Shown: positions 53,972-63,391, counted from the first letter of the stretch. The stretch is 64,000 nt of DNA from Candidatus Woesearchaeota archaeon (GCA_016185755.1 JACPMX010000014.1:53868-117867); one strand, 5' to 3'. Numbers and translations are program-made. The notes: generated by a model from the letters alone, not told the origin.

Positions 53972-56680
53972 TTATTCGACAAGTATTGCTGCCTTTCCCG
54001 GCATAGCCTGTTTTGCCTTCGGCTCTTTTGAGTTTTCTGCAGCGATGGCTTCAACATGACACTTGAATTCTTCCCCGTATTCTTTTGATGCGTCATTCAG
54101 CGCATGGAATTCCGTGTCCTGGTCCAATGCCATTACGGGGACCTTTGTCTGGTCATTGAGGAATTTAGGAATTAATCTGGATATTTCCTGCCCGTATATC
54201 TTGAGTTCTGTTGACATGATTTTTTTTATTATCTCCCCTGCATTCCTCGTTTTTTCCATCTCTTGCTTCAGGGCATTCATGAAGCCGTATTTCCATTTTT
54301 CAGCCACGAATACGGTTATTTTTTTTGGCTTTTCTATTTTTGCCAGCCTCAATATCTCGACTATGTCCTTCCTTGTGTTTTCAGCAAGCTCGGCAACTGC
54401 CTCTGCCTTTTTGTCAATTCTGCCTTCATCATATTCCGGCCACTTTTCAAGCGATGCAAATCCCTCCTTTTTTATCATCTCCCACATCTCCTCGCTTATG
54501 TGGGGGGTGAAAGGCGCCATCATCAAAATGAGATTCTTCACAGCTTCCCCAAAAACTTCCTTGCTCCTGTCCCTGTATTTTTGCAGCACATCGGCAAACT
54601 CCATTACCTTTCCGATTGCAAGGCTGAACTCAAACTTTTCAATATGCTCAGTTACTTTCTTAATGGTCAAATGCATCTTGCTCAGGATGTACTTGTCCTT
54701 GTCGTTCAGCTTGTGCTCGTCATAGCGCTTCAGTGAAATTTCATTCAGGTTGCCTTCAACAAGGCTATAAATCCTGTTCAGGAACCGGAAAGAGCCGTTA
54801 ACCCCCCTATCGTTCCAGTCCAGTTCCTTCTCCGGCAATGCAGCGAACAAAATAAAAAGACGTGCAGTGTCAGGCCCGTACTTGCCGCTTATCTCGGCTG
54901 GGTCAACAACATTCCCAAGTGATTTTGACATCTTAGCCCCGTCTTTTATCACCATTCCCTGCGTAAGCAGCCTTGCAAACGGCTCGTCAGCCGTTACAAA
55001 TCCCAGATCCCTCAATGCTTTTGTAAAGAACCTCGCATAAAGCAAATGCAATATTGCATGCTCTATCCCTCCAATATACTGGTCAACAGGCATCCAGTAC
55101 TCTGCAACTTTCTTGTCGAAAGGCCCTTTCTCATGCTTAGGGCTGCAGAACCTTAGGAAATACCATGACGAATCCACAAAAGTGTCCATCGTGTCCGTGT
55201 CCCTTTTTGCGTTCCCATGGCATTTTGGGCATTTTGCCTCAACAAAATCTTTGCATGTCTCCAAAGGATTTCCCTGTCCTGTAAACTTGCATTTGTCCGG
55301 CTTTGGCAGCCTTACCGGCAAATCCGCATACGGAACAGGAACAGTCCCGCATTTCCCGCAATATATAATAGGTATAGGCGTTCCCCAGTATCTCTGCCTT
55401 GAAATAAGCCAGTCCCTTATCTTGTAATTGACAGTTCTCTTTCCCAGTTTTTCCATCTCCATCCACTGGGAAATCGGCTCTATCGCCTCTCTATTGCCCA
55501 TGCCTGAAAACTGGCCTGAATTGAACAGTATTCCGTCCTCTGTGTGAGCCTCTCTCGCTTTTGCCGCATCAGCCGGCTTGCCGTCCTTTGAAATCACAAA
55601 CTTCAAAGGTATATTGTATTTTCCTGCAAACTCGAAATCCCTCTGGTCATGCGCGTCAGCCATTACAATCCCTGTCCCGTAGTCCATCAATACAAAATTT
55701 GCAAGGTAAATGGGTATTTCCTCGCCGTTAACCGGATTGACGGCGTATTTTCCCAGAAAGCAGCCGAGCTTGTCTTTTCCCTCGGCAGTTGTCCTTTCAG
55801 CTCTTGACTGCTGCTTTATCTTCTTTATAGTTTCAAGCGCTTCTTTCTCGTGCTTTGTGCCTTTCACAAGCTCGATGACAAGCGGATGCTCAGGAGCAAT
55901 CACAATGAAAGTTACGCTGTAGATTGTGTCAGGCCTTGTCGTGAAAGTCGGCATGATTTTTCCCGTTTCCTTCACCTTGAAAAAAATCTCGACTCCGTGG
56001 CTCTTGCCAATCCAGTTCTTCTGCATTGTCTTTACCCTTTCCGGCCAATGCTCCAGCTTGTCAATATCTTTCAGCAGCTCTTCAGCATAATCTGTAATCT
56101 TGAAGAACCACTGCTCCAAAAATGTTTCAGTCACTTCATTGTGGCACCGCCAGCATTTTCCGTCTTCAACCTGCTCGTTTGCCAATACGGTGTTGCAGCT
56201 TGGGCACCAGTTTACAGAAGCCTTTTTCTTGTAGGCCAGCCTTTTCTCATAGAATTTCAAAAAAATCCACTGGTTCCACTTGTAATAGTTTTCATGCAGG
56301 CTCGCAATCTCCCTGTCCCAGTCATAGGAAAACCCCATGTCCTTCTGCTGCTGCCTTATGGTGTCCATGTTAGTCAGTGTCCATTTTTCAGGATCAATGC
56401 CGTGCTTTATTGCAGCGTTCTCCGCCGGAAGTCCAAAGGCATCATACCCCATTGGATACAGCACATTAAAGCCCTGCATTCTTTTGTATCTTGCAAGCGC
56501 GTCACCAATTGAATAGTTGCGAAGATGCCCCATATGCAGGGTTGACGATGGATAGGGATACATCTCAAGGCAGTAGAATTTTTTTTTATTGAGGTCTTCC
56601 TTGGCCTTGAAGATATGCTTCTCTTCCCACCTCTTCTGCCATTTTTTGGCTATTTCGTTAAAATCAGCTTTTGGCTCCAT
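53972..56680 (-). CDS. leuS: Leucyl-tRNA synthetase, bacterial-type core
   Basis: 902 aa, class I. HMGH is at residues 49-52 and KMSKS at about 583. The catalytic region reads [18 protein letters not shown] and [14 protein letters not shown], which matches bacterial LeuRS rather than the archaeal/eukaryotic form. The editing domain with TTRPDT is present. The C-terminal ~150 residues ([15 protein letters not shown] to [12 protein letters not shown]) look instead like C-terminal extensions of archaeal-type LeuRS. The gene may therefore be a transferred or mosaic form. A tRNA-Leu gene is in the cluster downstream in the map. Confidence 0.93.
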   Translation of the reverse strand: MEPKADFNEIAKKWQKRWEEKHIFKAKEDLNKKKFYCLEMYPYPSSTLHMGHLRNYSIGDALARYKRMQGFNVLYPMGYDAFGLPAENAAIKHGIDPEKWTLTNMDTIRQQQKDMGFSYDWDREIASLHENYYKWNQWIFLKFYEKRLAYKKKASVNWCPSCNTVLANEQVEDGKCWRCHNEVTETFLEQWFFKITDYAEELLKDIDKLEHWPERVKTMQKNWIGKSHGVEIFFKVKETGKIMPTFTTRPDTIYSVTFIVIAPEHPLVIELVKGTKHEKEALETIKKIKQQSRAERTTAEGKDKLGCFLGKYAVNPVNGEEIPIYLANFVLMDYGTGIVMADAHDQRDFEFAGKYNIPLKFVISKDGKPADAAKAREAHTEDGILFNSGQFSGMGNREAIEPISQWMEMEKLGKRTVNYKIRDWLISRQRYWGTPIPIIYCGKCGTVPVPYADLPVRLPKPDKCKFTGQGNPLETCKDFVEAKCPKCHGNAKRDTDTMDTFVDSSWYFLRFCSPKHEKGPFDKKVAEYWMPVDQYIGGIEHAILHLLYARFFTKALRDLGFVTADEPFARLLTQGMVIKDGAKMSKSLGNVVDPAEISGKYGPDTARLFILFAALPEKELDWNDRGVNGSFRFLNRIYSLVEGNLNEISLKRYDEHKLNDKDKYILSKMHLTIKKVTEHIEKFEFSLAIGKVMEFADVLQKYRDRSKEVFGEAVKNLILMMAPFTPHISEEMWEMIKKEGFASLEKWPEYDEGRIDKKAEAVAELAENTRKDIVEILRLAKIEKPKKITVFVAEKWKYGFMNALKQEMEKTRNAGEIIKKIMSTELKIYGQEISRLIPKFLNDQTKVPVMALDQDTEFHALNDASKEYGEEFKCHVEAIAAENSKEPKAKQAMPGKAAILVE

Positions 56681-56717
56681 TTATGGAAGTTTTGCTATTT
56701 GATTTTTAAAGATTATG

Positions 56718-57296
56718 CTAGAATTCCTTCCTGTTCCTCAGGTGCTCAACCAGCTTTTCAGAGATAACAAGCCTATTATTATCAACGACGTACCTGAACG
56801 GAAGGACAACGCTTTCATTCTCGTTGACCTCGATTTCAACTTCGTCAATGAACTTCAGGCCGCTTAATTTTGAGCCATCCAGAATTTTTTTTGCAGCGTA
56901 AACTGCGTTGTCCGTGGGCATCTGCACATTTCCAAGGCTTCTTTTCCCAAAACTTATTTTGGCTTCTCTCAGCTCATCAATTATCCAATCGGTCCTTTTC
57001 TTTGCAGGGTTGTCGCCAAGAATTCCCCCGAAAACAAAATATTTGAACTTGCTCTTGTCACCAGCCGTCAATGCTGTTTTTGAATATTGGGACAAAACGC
57101 AAATGTCTTGAAATTTCAGCTCGGAAACATTTTTTTCAAAAACACTGCCAAGTTTTTTCAGTTTTTTGAAATCATCACCCTTGATGTTGGTAAAAATCAG
57201 GTTATCCTTTCCAACAATTTCAGAAATGTGCCCGTACTCAATTAAACACCACTCATAAACCTCTGCTTCAAGATGCTCGATTATATATTTGGCCAT
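56718..57296 (-). CDS. SPOUT-type methyltransferase, Sfm1/DUF431 family
   Basis: 192 aa. The start, KYIIEHLEAEVYEWCLIEYGHI, and the knot-region motif NVQMPTDNAVYAAKKIL match the DUF431 family, which includes yeast Sfm1, an arginine methyltransferase acting on ribosomal protein S3. The SAM-binding segment (VFGGILGD) is present. Archaeal members have no verified substrate, to my knowledge; a ribosomal target fits its position beside the ribosomal protein cluster. It begins 28 nt after rpoN in the same direction. Confidence 0.8.
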   Translation of the reverse strand: MAKYIIEHLEAEVYEWCLIEYGHISEIVGKDNLIFTNIKGDDFKKLKKLGSVFEKNVSELKFQDICVLSQYSKTALTAGDKSKFKYFVFGGILGDNPAKKRTDWIIDELREAKISFGKRSLGNVQMPTDNAVYAAKKILDGSKLSGLKFIDEVEIEVNENESVVLPFRYVVDNNRLVISEKLVEHLRNRKEF

Positions 57297-57324
57297 CTTA
57301 ACAAAGAAAAAATCAAATAAAAAA

Positions 57325-57522
57325 CTAAAATTTCTTGAACTGCGCTGCCGTGTCTATGAGGTCGACATGGCCCAGGAACACGGACCTGCAGCAGTATCTC
57401 TGCAGCCCAAGCTCGTCCATCACTTTCTTCCTGTCCTCGCCTTTGTTTACCCTTTCGACATAGCTTTCCCACAAATGCGCTATCGGCTTTCCGCACGAAA
57501 AACAACGAATTGGTATTATCAT
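57325..57522 (-). CDS. rpoN: DNA-directed RNA polymerase subunit N
   Basis: 65 aa, the Rpb10 homologue. The zinc-binding CFSCG (residues 7-11) and the RYCCR motif (CC pair) near residue 44 are both present. It anchors the D-L assembly platform of RNA polymerase. It is 11 nt downstream of S9, the usual archaeal order. Confidence 0.96.
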   Translation of the reverse strand: MIIPIRCFSCGKPIAHLWESYVERVNKGEDRKKVMDELGLQRYCCRSVFLGHVDLIDTAAQFKKF

Positions 57523-57533
57523 TTTTTGTCCTC

Positions 57534-57935
57534 CTATCTGTAAGATTTCTGAACTTTTGATCTAGCCTGCCCATGCCTGTTCGGCTTTGCAGGCTCTTTC
57601 CTTCTCACATCAGCAACCAAGAGGTTTCGGTCATAATTAAGGAACGCCTCTTTCAGCTTGTCGCTTTTCGTGAAGCTTAACAGCGCCTTTGAAATAGCAA
57701 GCCTTGACGCTTCCGCCTGGCTTGTAGTTCCTCCGCCTGCAACCCTGATATCAATGTCAACCTTTCCTGCAGCTTCTCCAGCCAGTATAAGCGGCTCTTC
57801 AAGCTTGAGCCTTGACATTCTTGGCTGCACAGACTCGATTGGTATGCTGTTTATCCTGATCAGGCCTTTTCCAGGCTTCAAAGTTGCCCTTGCAATAGCC
57901 CTTTTTCTCTTTCCCGATGTGTTTATGTGCTTCAT
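57534..57935 (-). CDS. rps9: 30S ribosomal protein S9
   Basis: 133 aa from the ATG at 57935; the longer track start at 57959 is rejected because this ATG overlaps the L13 stop as ATGA, a normal coupling. The S9 pattern GKRKRAIARATLKPGKGLIRIN is at the N-terminus. The basic C-terminal tail ends in KVQKSYR, the segment that reaches the P-site tRNA. Confidence 0.96.
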   Translation of the reverse strand: MKHINTSGKRKRAIARATLKPGKGLIRINSIPIESVQPRMSRLKLEEPLILAGEAAGKVDIDIRVAGGGTTSQAEASRLAISKALLSFTKSDKLKEAFLNYDRNLLVADVRRKEPAKPNRHGQARSKVQKSYR

Positions 57936-58345
57936 ATTTTGCCGCCGATAGCCCTGCATATCTCCTTGACTTTCAGGTAGTCTGCCCCGAGCCTTTCCGA
58001 GCCCGCGCTTTCAACCTTGGCTGGCTTTTCATTCTTTAGGCTATCTGGCACCCCGATGTGGCATTTTATGTTTTTGAAAGCCTCCCTTCCTCTTGCCCTT
58101 TTGAAAGGCAGCATCCCTCTTATAGTCCTTTTCACAAACATGTCAGGCCTTCTGTAGAGATACGGCCCTTTTCCAGGCGCTTTCCTGTCAATCCTTCTTA
58201 TGTACTCGTGAAAAATTGCCTGCTTTCTGCCGCTTACAATGGATTCCTCGCAGTTTATTACATCCACTTTGTTGCCCAGCAAAGCCTGCTTTGCAACGTA
58301 AGTCCCAAGCCTTCCCAAAACTGCATCTTTAGCGTCTATTATCAT
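57932..58345 (-). CDS. rpl13: 50S ribosomal protein L13
   Basis: 137 aa. Archaeal L13 features are clear: IDAKDAVLGRLGTYVAKQAL at the start, VINCEESIVSGRK and MLPFKRARGREAF. It overlaps S9 by 4 nt and follows L18e by 10 nt. Confidence 0.96.
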   Translation of the reverse strand: MIIDAKDAVLGRLGTYVAKQALLGNKVDVINCEESIVSGRKQAIFHEYIRRIDRKAPGKGPYLYRRPDMFVKRTIRGMLPFKRARGREAFKNIKCHIGVPDSLKNEKPAKVESAGSERLGADYLKVKEICRAIGGKI

Positions 58346-58355
58346 GTTAAATTCC

Positions 58356-58721
58356 TCAACCTATTATCCTTATGCCCTTTCCGCTGGGATTTTCCTTTGA
58401 AAGCTCCAGCAGCGGGATTATTTTTGCGCCTGCCCTCTCCAGCTTTTCCTTTGCCCCGCCTGAAAACTGGAAAGCTGAAATTGTAAGCTTGTGGCTCAAG
58501 TCCCCTGCGCCAAGAACCTTGCCGGGAACAATAATAATATCATTCTCCTTTGTGTGCCTGCTCAGGCTTGAAAGGTTTACAATCCTCCTCTGCCTTGTAG
58601 GCTTCTCCAGGTCAACAGCAATTCTCTTCCAAAGGCTTGCAGGCTGCTCATTGCTTCTTTTCTTCAGCTCGTTGACCAAAGCCTGCAGTATCGGGTTGCT
58701 TGTTCCGGTTCTATTTGCCAT
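58356..58721 (-). CDS. rpl18e: 50S ribosomal protein L18e
   Basis: 121 aa. L18e/L15-type protein with ASLWKRIAVDLEKPTRQRR and the IIIVPGKVLGAGDLSHKL segment. It is the first protein gene of the L18e-L13-S9-RpoN run; the tRNA-Leu gene separates it from rpoD. Confidence 0.96.
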   Translation of the reverse strand: MANRTGTSNPILQALVNELKKRSNEQPASLWKRIAVDLEKPTRQRRIVNLSSLSRHTKENDIIIVPGKVLGAGDLSHKLTISAFQFSGGAKEKLERAGAKIIPLLELSKENPSGKGIRIIG

Positions 58722-58803
58722 TTTCTTGTTTGATGATTTTTATCAAGTTGGAATTTATTTATTGTTTTAGTTGTTAATGTGTTTCTGTTGTCATTGATTG
58801 AAA

Positions 58804-58889
58804 TGCGGGGGACGTGATTCGAACACGCGCACCCACTAAGGGACAAGGCCCTCGACCTTGCGCATTTGGCCAGGCTCTGCCACCCCCGC
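58804..58889 (-). tRNA. tRNA-Leu (anticodon GAG)
   Basis: An 86-nt class II tRNA. The acceptor stem is GCGGGGG/CCCCCGC with discriminator A. The D arm has the GG pair, the anticodon stem is CAAGG/CCTTG with loop TCGAGGG, and the variable arm tccc-ttagt-ggg is long as expected for Leu. The T arm has TTCGAAT. CCA is not encoded. There is no intron. Position 33 is C where U is almost universal. A TATA-like aatataataa is upstream on the minus strand at about 58899-58909. Confidence 0.92.
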
Positions 58890-59011
58890 ATGCGAGTTAT
58901 TATATTTCTTATTTGAATTTATAATGGGGGCTGAGCGGATGCGAAGCCTCCGTTTTTGATGAAACTTTTTTGGTAAAAAGTTTCCCGCCGTCAACTCGCG
59001 GAAGGGTTGGG

Positions 59012-59809
59012 CTACTTCGCCTTCTTGAGCTCCTCGGCAAGCTCGTCAAGCTGCTCGTCGAAAATGTCCATTGCCTTGTTTATGATTTCCTTGCCGCTGA
59101 GCTGGCCGAATGATTCAATATAAAACACGAAGTCTGTGTCGCTTGCAGTGACTTTTACATTCTTGTCAATCTGCGAGTAATCAAGCGACAGGTCGCACTC
59201 AAGCACCCTGTCCTTGTTGACAACAAGCTTCCTGTCCTTTATCTCGAAAATATTGTTGTGGTCGACCTCAATTATTGCTTCAGGGTTCTTCACATCCCCT
59301 GTTATCTCTATTATCGGCCTGTACTTGTAGTATGCATGGCATGGGCTCCATTTCATGTGCTGCTTCCCTTTTCCGAGCACGGCCGTCGCCTCAAGTTCAA
59401 GAGTCTGCCCTTTCAAAAGCTTTACAATCGGCATCTCGGCAAAAACAGGCTTTACAGCAGGGTCTTTGCTTTTCAGCTCTGACGCATAAACCACTCCTGA
59501 GCCTTTTGTGGCCCTCAGCACAAGCTTTAGCTGGCACCTGTTGCAGCCCTTGCCTTCGCACTTGCACTTTTCCGGCAGGTTGTACGACTTCAAGTCAGTC
59601 TTTAGCGGGATCAGCCCAAGCCTGTGCGCTATCATCTCGTCATAAAGTATCGAGTTGTTTTTTGAAAATTCAACCTCATCGATTGCCATTGTCGGCACTT
59701 CGTCAATCATCAGCCTTCTGAGGGTGTTTGCAAAAATAGGATTTGAGTCCTTCAAGATGAAAGAAAGCTTTCCCTGCTCCTTGTTGTTGTCCAGCACTCT
59801 GATTTCCAT
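59012..59809 (-). CDS. rpoD: DNA-directed RNA polymerase subunit D
   Basis: 265 aa, the Rpb3/alpha homologue. The N-terminal platform motif NPIFANTLRRLMIDEVPTMA is intact, followed by HRLGLIPLKT. A Cys-rich insert (CKCEGKGCNRC) could hold a metal site, as in several archaeal D subunits. It overlaps S11 by 1 nt. Confidence 0.96.
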   Translation of the reverse strand: MEIRVLDNNKEQGKLSFILKDSNPIFANTLRRLMIDEVPTMAIDEVEFSKNNSILYDEMIAHRLGLIPLKTDLKSYNLPEKCKCEGKGCNRCQLKLVLRATKGSGVVYASELKSKDPAVKPVFAEMPIVKLLKGQTLELEATAVLGKGKQHMKWSPCHAYYKYRPIIEITGDVKNPEAIIEVDHNNIFEIKDRKLVVNKDRVLECDLSLDYSQIDKNVKVTASDTDFVFYIESFGQLSGKEIINKAMDIFDEQLDELAEELKKAK

Positions 59810-60207
59810 TATACCCTCCTTCCTCGTCTTCCGCCTTTTTTCCTGCAGCCGTCATGCGGCAGCGGTGTAACCTCTTCTATGATTCCGATTTTCAGGCCCA
59901 TTCTGGACAGTGCCCTTATTGCAGCCTGCGCTCCTGGCCCCGGGCTTGTCGGCCCATTGTGGCCCCCCGGAGCTTTTATCTTGACATGGATTCCGGTTAT
60001 GCCCTTGTCCATTGCAGTCTCAGCAGCCTTTTTTGCAGCAATCATTGCAGCTGTCGGGCTTCCTTCCATCCTGTCGCTCTTAACAACCATTCCTCCTGAG
60101 CCTACTGCCAAGGTCTCAGTTCCTGTTATATCTGTAATGTGGATTATAGTATTGTTATATGATGCATAAATGTGCGCTATTCCCCATCTTGACTGCCTTT
60201 GCTCCAT
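59809..60207 (-). CDS. rps11: 30S ribosomal protein S11
   Basis: 132 aa. Typical segments: [17 protein letters not shown], the Gly-rich [10 protein letters not shown] and the [12 protein letters not shown] and [15 protein letters not shown] end. It is coupled to rpoD (1-nt overlap) and 1 nt after S4. Confidence 0.97.
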   Translation of the reverse strand: MEQRQSRWGIAHIYASYNNTIIHITDITGTETLAVGSGGMVVKSDRMEGSPTAAMIAAKKAAETAMDKGITGIHVKIKAPGGHNGPTSPGPGAQAAIRALSRMGLKIGIIEEVTPLPHDGCRKKGGRRGRRV

Positions 60208-60208
60208 T

Positions 60209-60733
60209 TTATCTCGCTTCCGCTTTTTGCTCCTTTACATCTTTTTGTTCCGGCACCCTGAACACATGCACAAGCTTTATGCTGGGCTCTTCCTGGGTCG
60301 AGACAAGGTATGAAGGGGTTGTTATTTTTCTTGCACCCACAGCAATATGCTCGTGAGTTATGTATTCTCTGGCTTGCATCATTGTCTTTGCAATCTGCTT
60401 CCTCTGCACAAGAGTCTGCAGCCTTCTTTCCAAAAGATCTTTCAAAGTAAGGTTCAGGACATCCTCGATTTTTGAGTCCTTCTTCAGCAAGCCGAGAACG
60501 TGGAGCCTGTCAAGCAGCTGTTTTTTCTCAAGCTCTGACTGGCTGGTCTTCTCGCCTATGATTGTCTTTGCCCTGTGCAGCATCTTCTTGAGCATGGAAT
60601 CCATTTTCCATATCTCATTCTTTCTCTTAAGCCCGTACTTTGTTGCTATTTCCTTCTCAGCTGCTATCCTGTCCCTCTGCCAGGGATGGCTCGGCTTTGA
60701 GAATTTCTTCCTTTGCTTTCTTGGATCTCCCAT
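60209..60733 (-). CDS. rps4: 30S ribosomal protein S4
   Basis: 174 aa, archaeal/eukaryotic S4 (eS9-like N-terminus): [18 protein letters not shown], then the S4 RNA-binding domain with [23 protein letters not shown]. The C-terminal tail is Lys/Glu-rich and variable. It is 1 nt from S13 and S11, a tight operon. Confidence 0.97.
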   Translation of the reverse strand: MGDPRKQRKKFSKPSHPWQRDRIAAEKEIATKYGLKRKNEIWKMDSMLKKMLHRAKTIIGEKTSQSELEKKQLLDRLHVLGLLKKDSKIEDVLNLTLKDLLERRLQTLVQRKQIAKTMMQAREYITHEHIAVGARKITTPSYLVSTQEEPSIKLVHVFRVPEQKDVKEQKAEAR

Positions 60734-61219
60734 TTATGTCCTTCCTGCCTTTGCGCCTTCTTTTTTCTTGACGCCCATTACTTTTCCCTTGTTTTTCCTG
60801 AAATTGGACCTTGTCCTCTGCCCCCTTACAGGCAGCCCAAGCGAGTGCCTTAGCCCCTTGTATGACTTTACTTTTTTCATCATCTTTATGTCATTGTCTT
60901 GTGTAAATGCAAGGCTTGTGCCTACAAGGTGCTTGTCAGCCCCGTCTTCAGGGTCTTTTTTCCTGTTGAGCATCCACACAGGAATCCCGAATTTCAGCGG
61001 GTCTTTCATAATCTCGTCAATCCTGCTCACGTCGCTTTCCTGCAAGTAGCCTGCCTTCTTTGCCTTCTCGATTTTTGCGACATTCAGTATGGCATGGGCA
61101 AGCATGAAGCTTACTCCTTTTATTTTTGTAATGGCGTTTTGAATAGGCTTGTTTCCATCCAAGTCAGTGTTTGCAATCCTGACGAAGTACTTCAGTTCCT
61201 GCTTTTGCTCTTCTGCCAT
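60734..61219 (-). CDS. rps13: 30S ribosomal protein S13
   Basis: 161 aa. S13 pattern: FVRIANTDLDGNKPIQNAITKIKGV at the start and the HSLGLPVRGQRTRSNFRKNKG RNA-binding end. It is the first gene of the S13-S4-S11-RpoD operon, in the usual archaeal order. Confidence 0.97.
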   Translation of the reverse strand: MAEEQKQELKYFVRIANTDLDGNKPIQNAITKIKGVSFMLAHAILNVAKIEKAKKAGYLQESDVSRIDEIMKDPLKFGIPVWMLNRKKDPEDGADKHLVGTSLAFTQDNDIKMMKKVKSYKGLRHSLGLPVRGQRTRSNFRKNKGKVMGVKKKEGAKAGRT

Positions 61220-61397
61220 TTTATGAATTAATGTTGCCGAGAAAAAAAGCGTCTAAATCAATATAGAGATTAACCCTAAAGCGCCTCTATAGACTCGGGC
61301 TTACGTGATTTGGGATACTATGGCTATTTAAAAAGGTTGCGGAAAAAATGAATAAATACGCAACCTTTAAAACCTAGTTTTTAATCCTGTTGCCTAT
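61220..61397. other. Upstream region of S13 with a 10-bp dyad near tRNA-His
   Basis: Apart from the S13 promoter, the region holds a perfect dyad aaaggttgcg/cgcaaccttt (61332-61341 and 61359-61368, 17-nt loop). Its right arm runs into cctttaaaacc (about 61364-61375), which is the TATA-like sequence ~25 nt upstream of tRNA-His. No ORF is seen. Confidence 0.5.
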
Positions 61398-61510
61398 GGT
61401 GGCAATAGTTTAATGGCAGAATAGGCGGCTGTGGCTGAAAAGCAGAACCCGCCTGGCGGGAGTTCGATTTGAGCGCGTTCATGCGTTTCACGAAATTCTC
61501 CCTTGCCGCC
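61398..61510 (+). tRNA. tRNA-His (GTG) with two introns, one in the T-loop
   Basis: The mature tRNA has an encoded G-1 (61398) opposite C73 (61510), the tRNA-His identity pair. The acceptor stem is GTGGCAA/TTGCCGC, followed by TA at 8-9, D stem GTTT/GAAT, and anticodon stem GGCGG/CCGCC. The anticodon GTG is at 61431-61433. Intron 1 (61435-61447, 13 nt) lies at 37/38, with central helix CTGT/GCAG and bulges GG^C and AA^C. Intron 2 (61469-61496, 28 nt) lies at 59/60, with central helix TTCG/CGAA and bulges AT^T and AT^T. Removing both gives the canonical T-loop TTCGATT between GGGAG and CTCCC. A T-run follows the gene. Confidence 0.88.
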
Positions 61511-61562
61511 CTTTTTAAATCCCTAGCAAAAAATTGTTATATTAAAAAGACAGCTCACCTTC

Positions 61563-62006
61563 ATGGATAAAGATAATAAAATAAAAATCCTTAAGAATGA
61601 TATTGAATCCTATAAGTTCATAATTACATTTTTTACTTTTATGATTGGTATTTTTTACCTTTCACTTCAAATAATACAAAGTAACATAACAAATTATATA
61701 TTTATAGCCTTAATAAGTGCATATCTAGTCACAATCTTAGCTTTTTTTGCGCTGGGATTACAAAAATACAATAAAATTAAAATTATATTAAATAACAAAA
61801 AGATGGTAACTATGAAAAATACAAAGAAAAAAGAATATGTAAAAAATCTAATAATTGGAACATTTGCCGGAATTATTGCTTCAATAATCTTTGAAGTCAA
61901 AGAGATGGATGTAACCTCGGTAGGTTATTGGATTACTCTTACTGTAGTATTGATTTTAGTGATAATTGTAGGATGGATTGGTTGGAGAGTAGTATCTAAA
62001 ATTTAA
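61563..62006 (+). CDS. Hypothetical membrane protein, 147 aa
   Basis: Four hydrophobic segments (about 17-37, 43-65, 93-110 and 120-142) are separated by a Lys-rich loop ([16 protein letters not shown]). The very high Ile/Lys/Asn content and A+T-rich codons differ from the genes around it, which may indicate transfer. It does not match a family I know. It ends 1 nt before msrB, so the two are probably co-transcribed. Confidence 0.6.
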   Translation: MDKDNKIKILKNDIESYKFIITFFTFMIGIFYLSLQIIQSNITNYIFIALISAYLVTILAFFALGLQKYNKIKIILNNKKMVTMKNTKKKEYVKNLIIGTFAGIIASIIFEVKEMDVTSVGYWITLTVVLILVIIVGWIGWRVVSKI

Positions 62007-62007
62007 A

Positions 62008-62397
62008 ATGAAGCAAATTCCAAAATCCGAGGACGAATGGAAAAAGAAATTAACCAAAGAGCAATACATTGTCCTGAGAGAAAAGGCCACAGAGATGCCT
62101 TTTACCGGAAAGCTGCTTCACAACAAGGAAAAAGGAAAATACATATGCGCTGCATGCGGCTCTGAGCTGTTTTCTTCAGGCACAAAATTCGATTCAGGCA
62201 CTGGATGGCCGAGCTTTGACAGTGCAAATATGGAGAATGTTGAATTAAAGAAGGATTTTTCTCATGGCATGATGAGGACGGAAGTCATCTGCAAAAAATG
62301 CAAGGGGCATCTTGGGCATTTATTCAATGACGGCCCGACCGAAACAGGAAAAAGATTCTGCATCAACTCGTGCTCCCTGGACTTCAGGAAGAAATAG
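62008..62397 (+). CDS. msrB: Peptide methionine (R)-S-oxide reductase
   Basis: 129 aa. MsrB repairs methionine-R-sulfoxide in proteins. The two zinc-binding pairs CAAC and CKKC are present, as are the GTGWPSFD substrate motif and the catalytic Cys in [11 protein letters not shown]. The start is 1 nt after the upstream membrane-protein gene. Confidence 0.95.
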   Translation: MKQIPKSEDEWKKKLTKEQYIVLREKATEMPFTGKLLHNKEKGKYICAACGSELFSSGTKFDSGTGWPSFDSANMENVELKKDFSHGMMRTEVICKKCKGHLGHLFNDGPTETGKRFCINSCSLDFRKK

Positions 62398-62408
62398 CTG
62401 TTCCCTTA

Positions 62409-62924
62409 TCAGCAAGAATAATATTCTATTTTCAGCACAAACCTGTATATTATGTAAGGCAGTGCAAGCGATGCGGAATAAGCAGCCGCTATGACAAGCG
62501 AATTGTGCACGGTTGCAAGGCTTAATTCCCTTGCCAAATTGTTTGACATGTTTGAAACCACAAAGAAATTTGCCAATGCCGTCGCAGGAATCAGGATTGA
62601 AAGCAGCATATGATGGCCTTTTTCCAGATGCTCGATGCCCCTTATCACAATCTCAAAAAGCAGGCCAAAAACAATGCCAAGTATTATTATGATGATGTAC
62701 AGGAAAACCCCTTTCAGCACAAGCAAGGCAGGCACAAGCGCAACCGAGACTGCAAAATTCCCGGCTATTATCACAAAAAGCAGCACCCAGTAAACCCGCT
62801 TCTCCAGAAATCTCGTCTCAGGAGTCTTGAGCTGCTTGGCGTTATGAATAATCTCAGAAGCCCTGCCTATGTCTTTTTTGCTCCAGCCCTTTTTTTCAAG
62901 CCTTTCTGTCAGCCTATTCATCAA
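62409..62924 (-). CDS. Hypothetical polytopic membrane protein, 171 aa
   Basis: An N-terminal amphipathic helix (RLTERLEKKGWSKKDIGRASEIIHNAK) is followed by four hydrophobic segments (about 45-67, 72-95, 105-125 and 142-162). The family is unknown to me; similar proteins with this SKKDI-type head occur in DPANN archaea, to my recollection. It overlaps the upstream gene by 4 nt (ATGA), so the two are coupled. Confidence 0.6.
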   Translation of the reverse strand: MMNRLTERLEKKGWSKKDIGRASEIIHNAKQLKTPETRFLEKRVYWVLLFVIIAGNFAVSVALVPALLVLKGVFLYIIIIILGIVFGLLFEIVIRGIEHLEKGHHMLLSILIPATALANFFVVSNMSNNLARELSLATVHNSLVIAAAYSASLALPYIIYRFVLKIEYYSC

Positions 62925-63391
62925 TACTCTTCCTTTTCCTCATTGATTATTTTTTTAATGAAAGCAATGAACTTCTTCGTTCTTTCATAGTCTTCCTTTA
63001 GGGAATCTATGTTCACCTCGACAATCTCCCCCCTGTCTATGGTTGCTATCATCGTGACATGCCTTCTGAACTCTTCCCTTCTGGTGTATTCAGCATTGCT
63101 GAGCTTCCTCAGCCTGAGATAAAAATTGATGTAGTCAATAAGCTCTGCATTGTCAGGAAAAGTTTGCTTCAGCAAATCGCACCTCAGGCCTGCATTGTCA
63201 GGAATGCCTGCCACCAGTTTCTTTTCCTTGGCATACTTCAGCAATGACTCAAATCCAAAGCCTATGCAGCTGATTAGCCTGTCAATAACATGCTTTATTA
63301 CATCAACCGTCCTTGTGTACTTAAGGCTGACCCAGAAGAGATGCTCTACTCTCTTCAATTCCTGCAATGCCTCGTCGAATGAGTCTTTCAT
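62921..63391 (-). CDS. Hypothetical helical protein, 156 aa
   Basis: A soluble alpha-helical protein; the first half (about 10-60, with HVIDRLISCIGFGFESLL) could be a four-helix bundle of the HEPN kind, but no R-x4-6-H motif is clear. It is coupled to the membrane protein downstream and lies 15 nt from NAC upstream. The function is unknown. Confidence 0.55.
   Translation of the reverse strand: MKDSFDEALQELKRVEHLFWVSLKYTRTVDVIKHVIDRLISCIGFGFESLLKYAKEKKLVAGIPDNAGLRCDLLKQTFPDNAELIDYINFYLRLRKLSNAEYTRREEFRRHVTMIATIDRGEIVEVNIDSLKEDYERTKKFIAFIKKIINEEKEEY

Noticed and set aside
61563-62006. Membrane protein as a holin-like toxin
   Set aside because: Four membrane segments and 147 aa do not match a toxin family I recognise, and it is beside msrB without an antitoxin.
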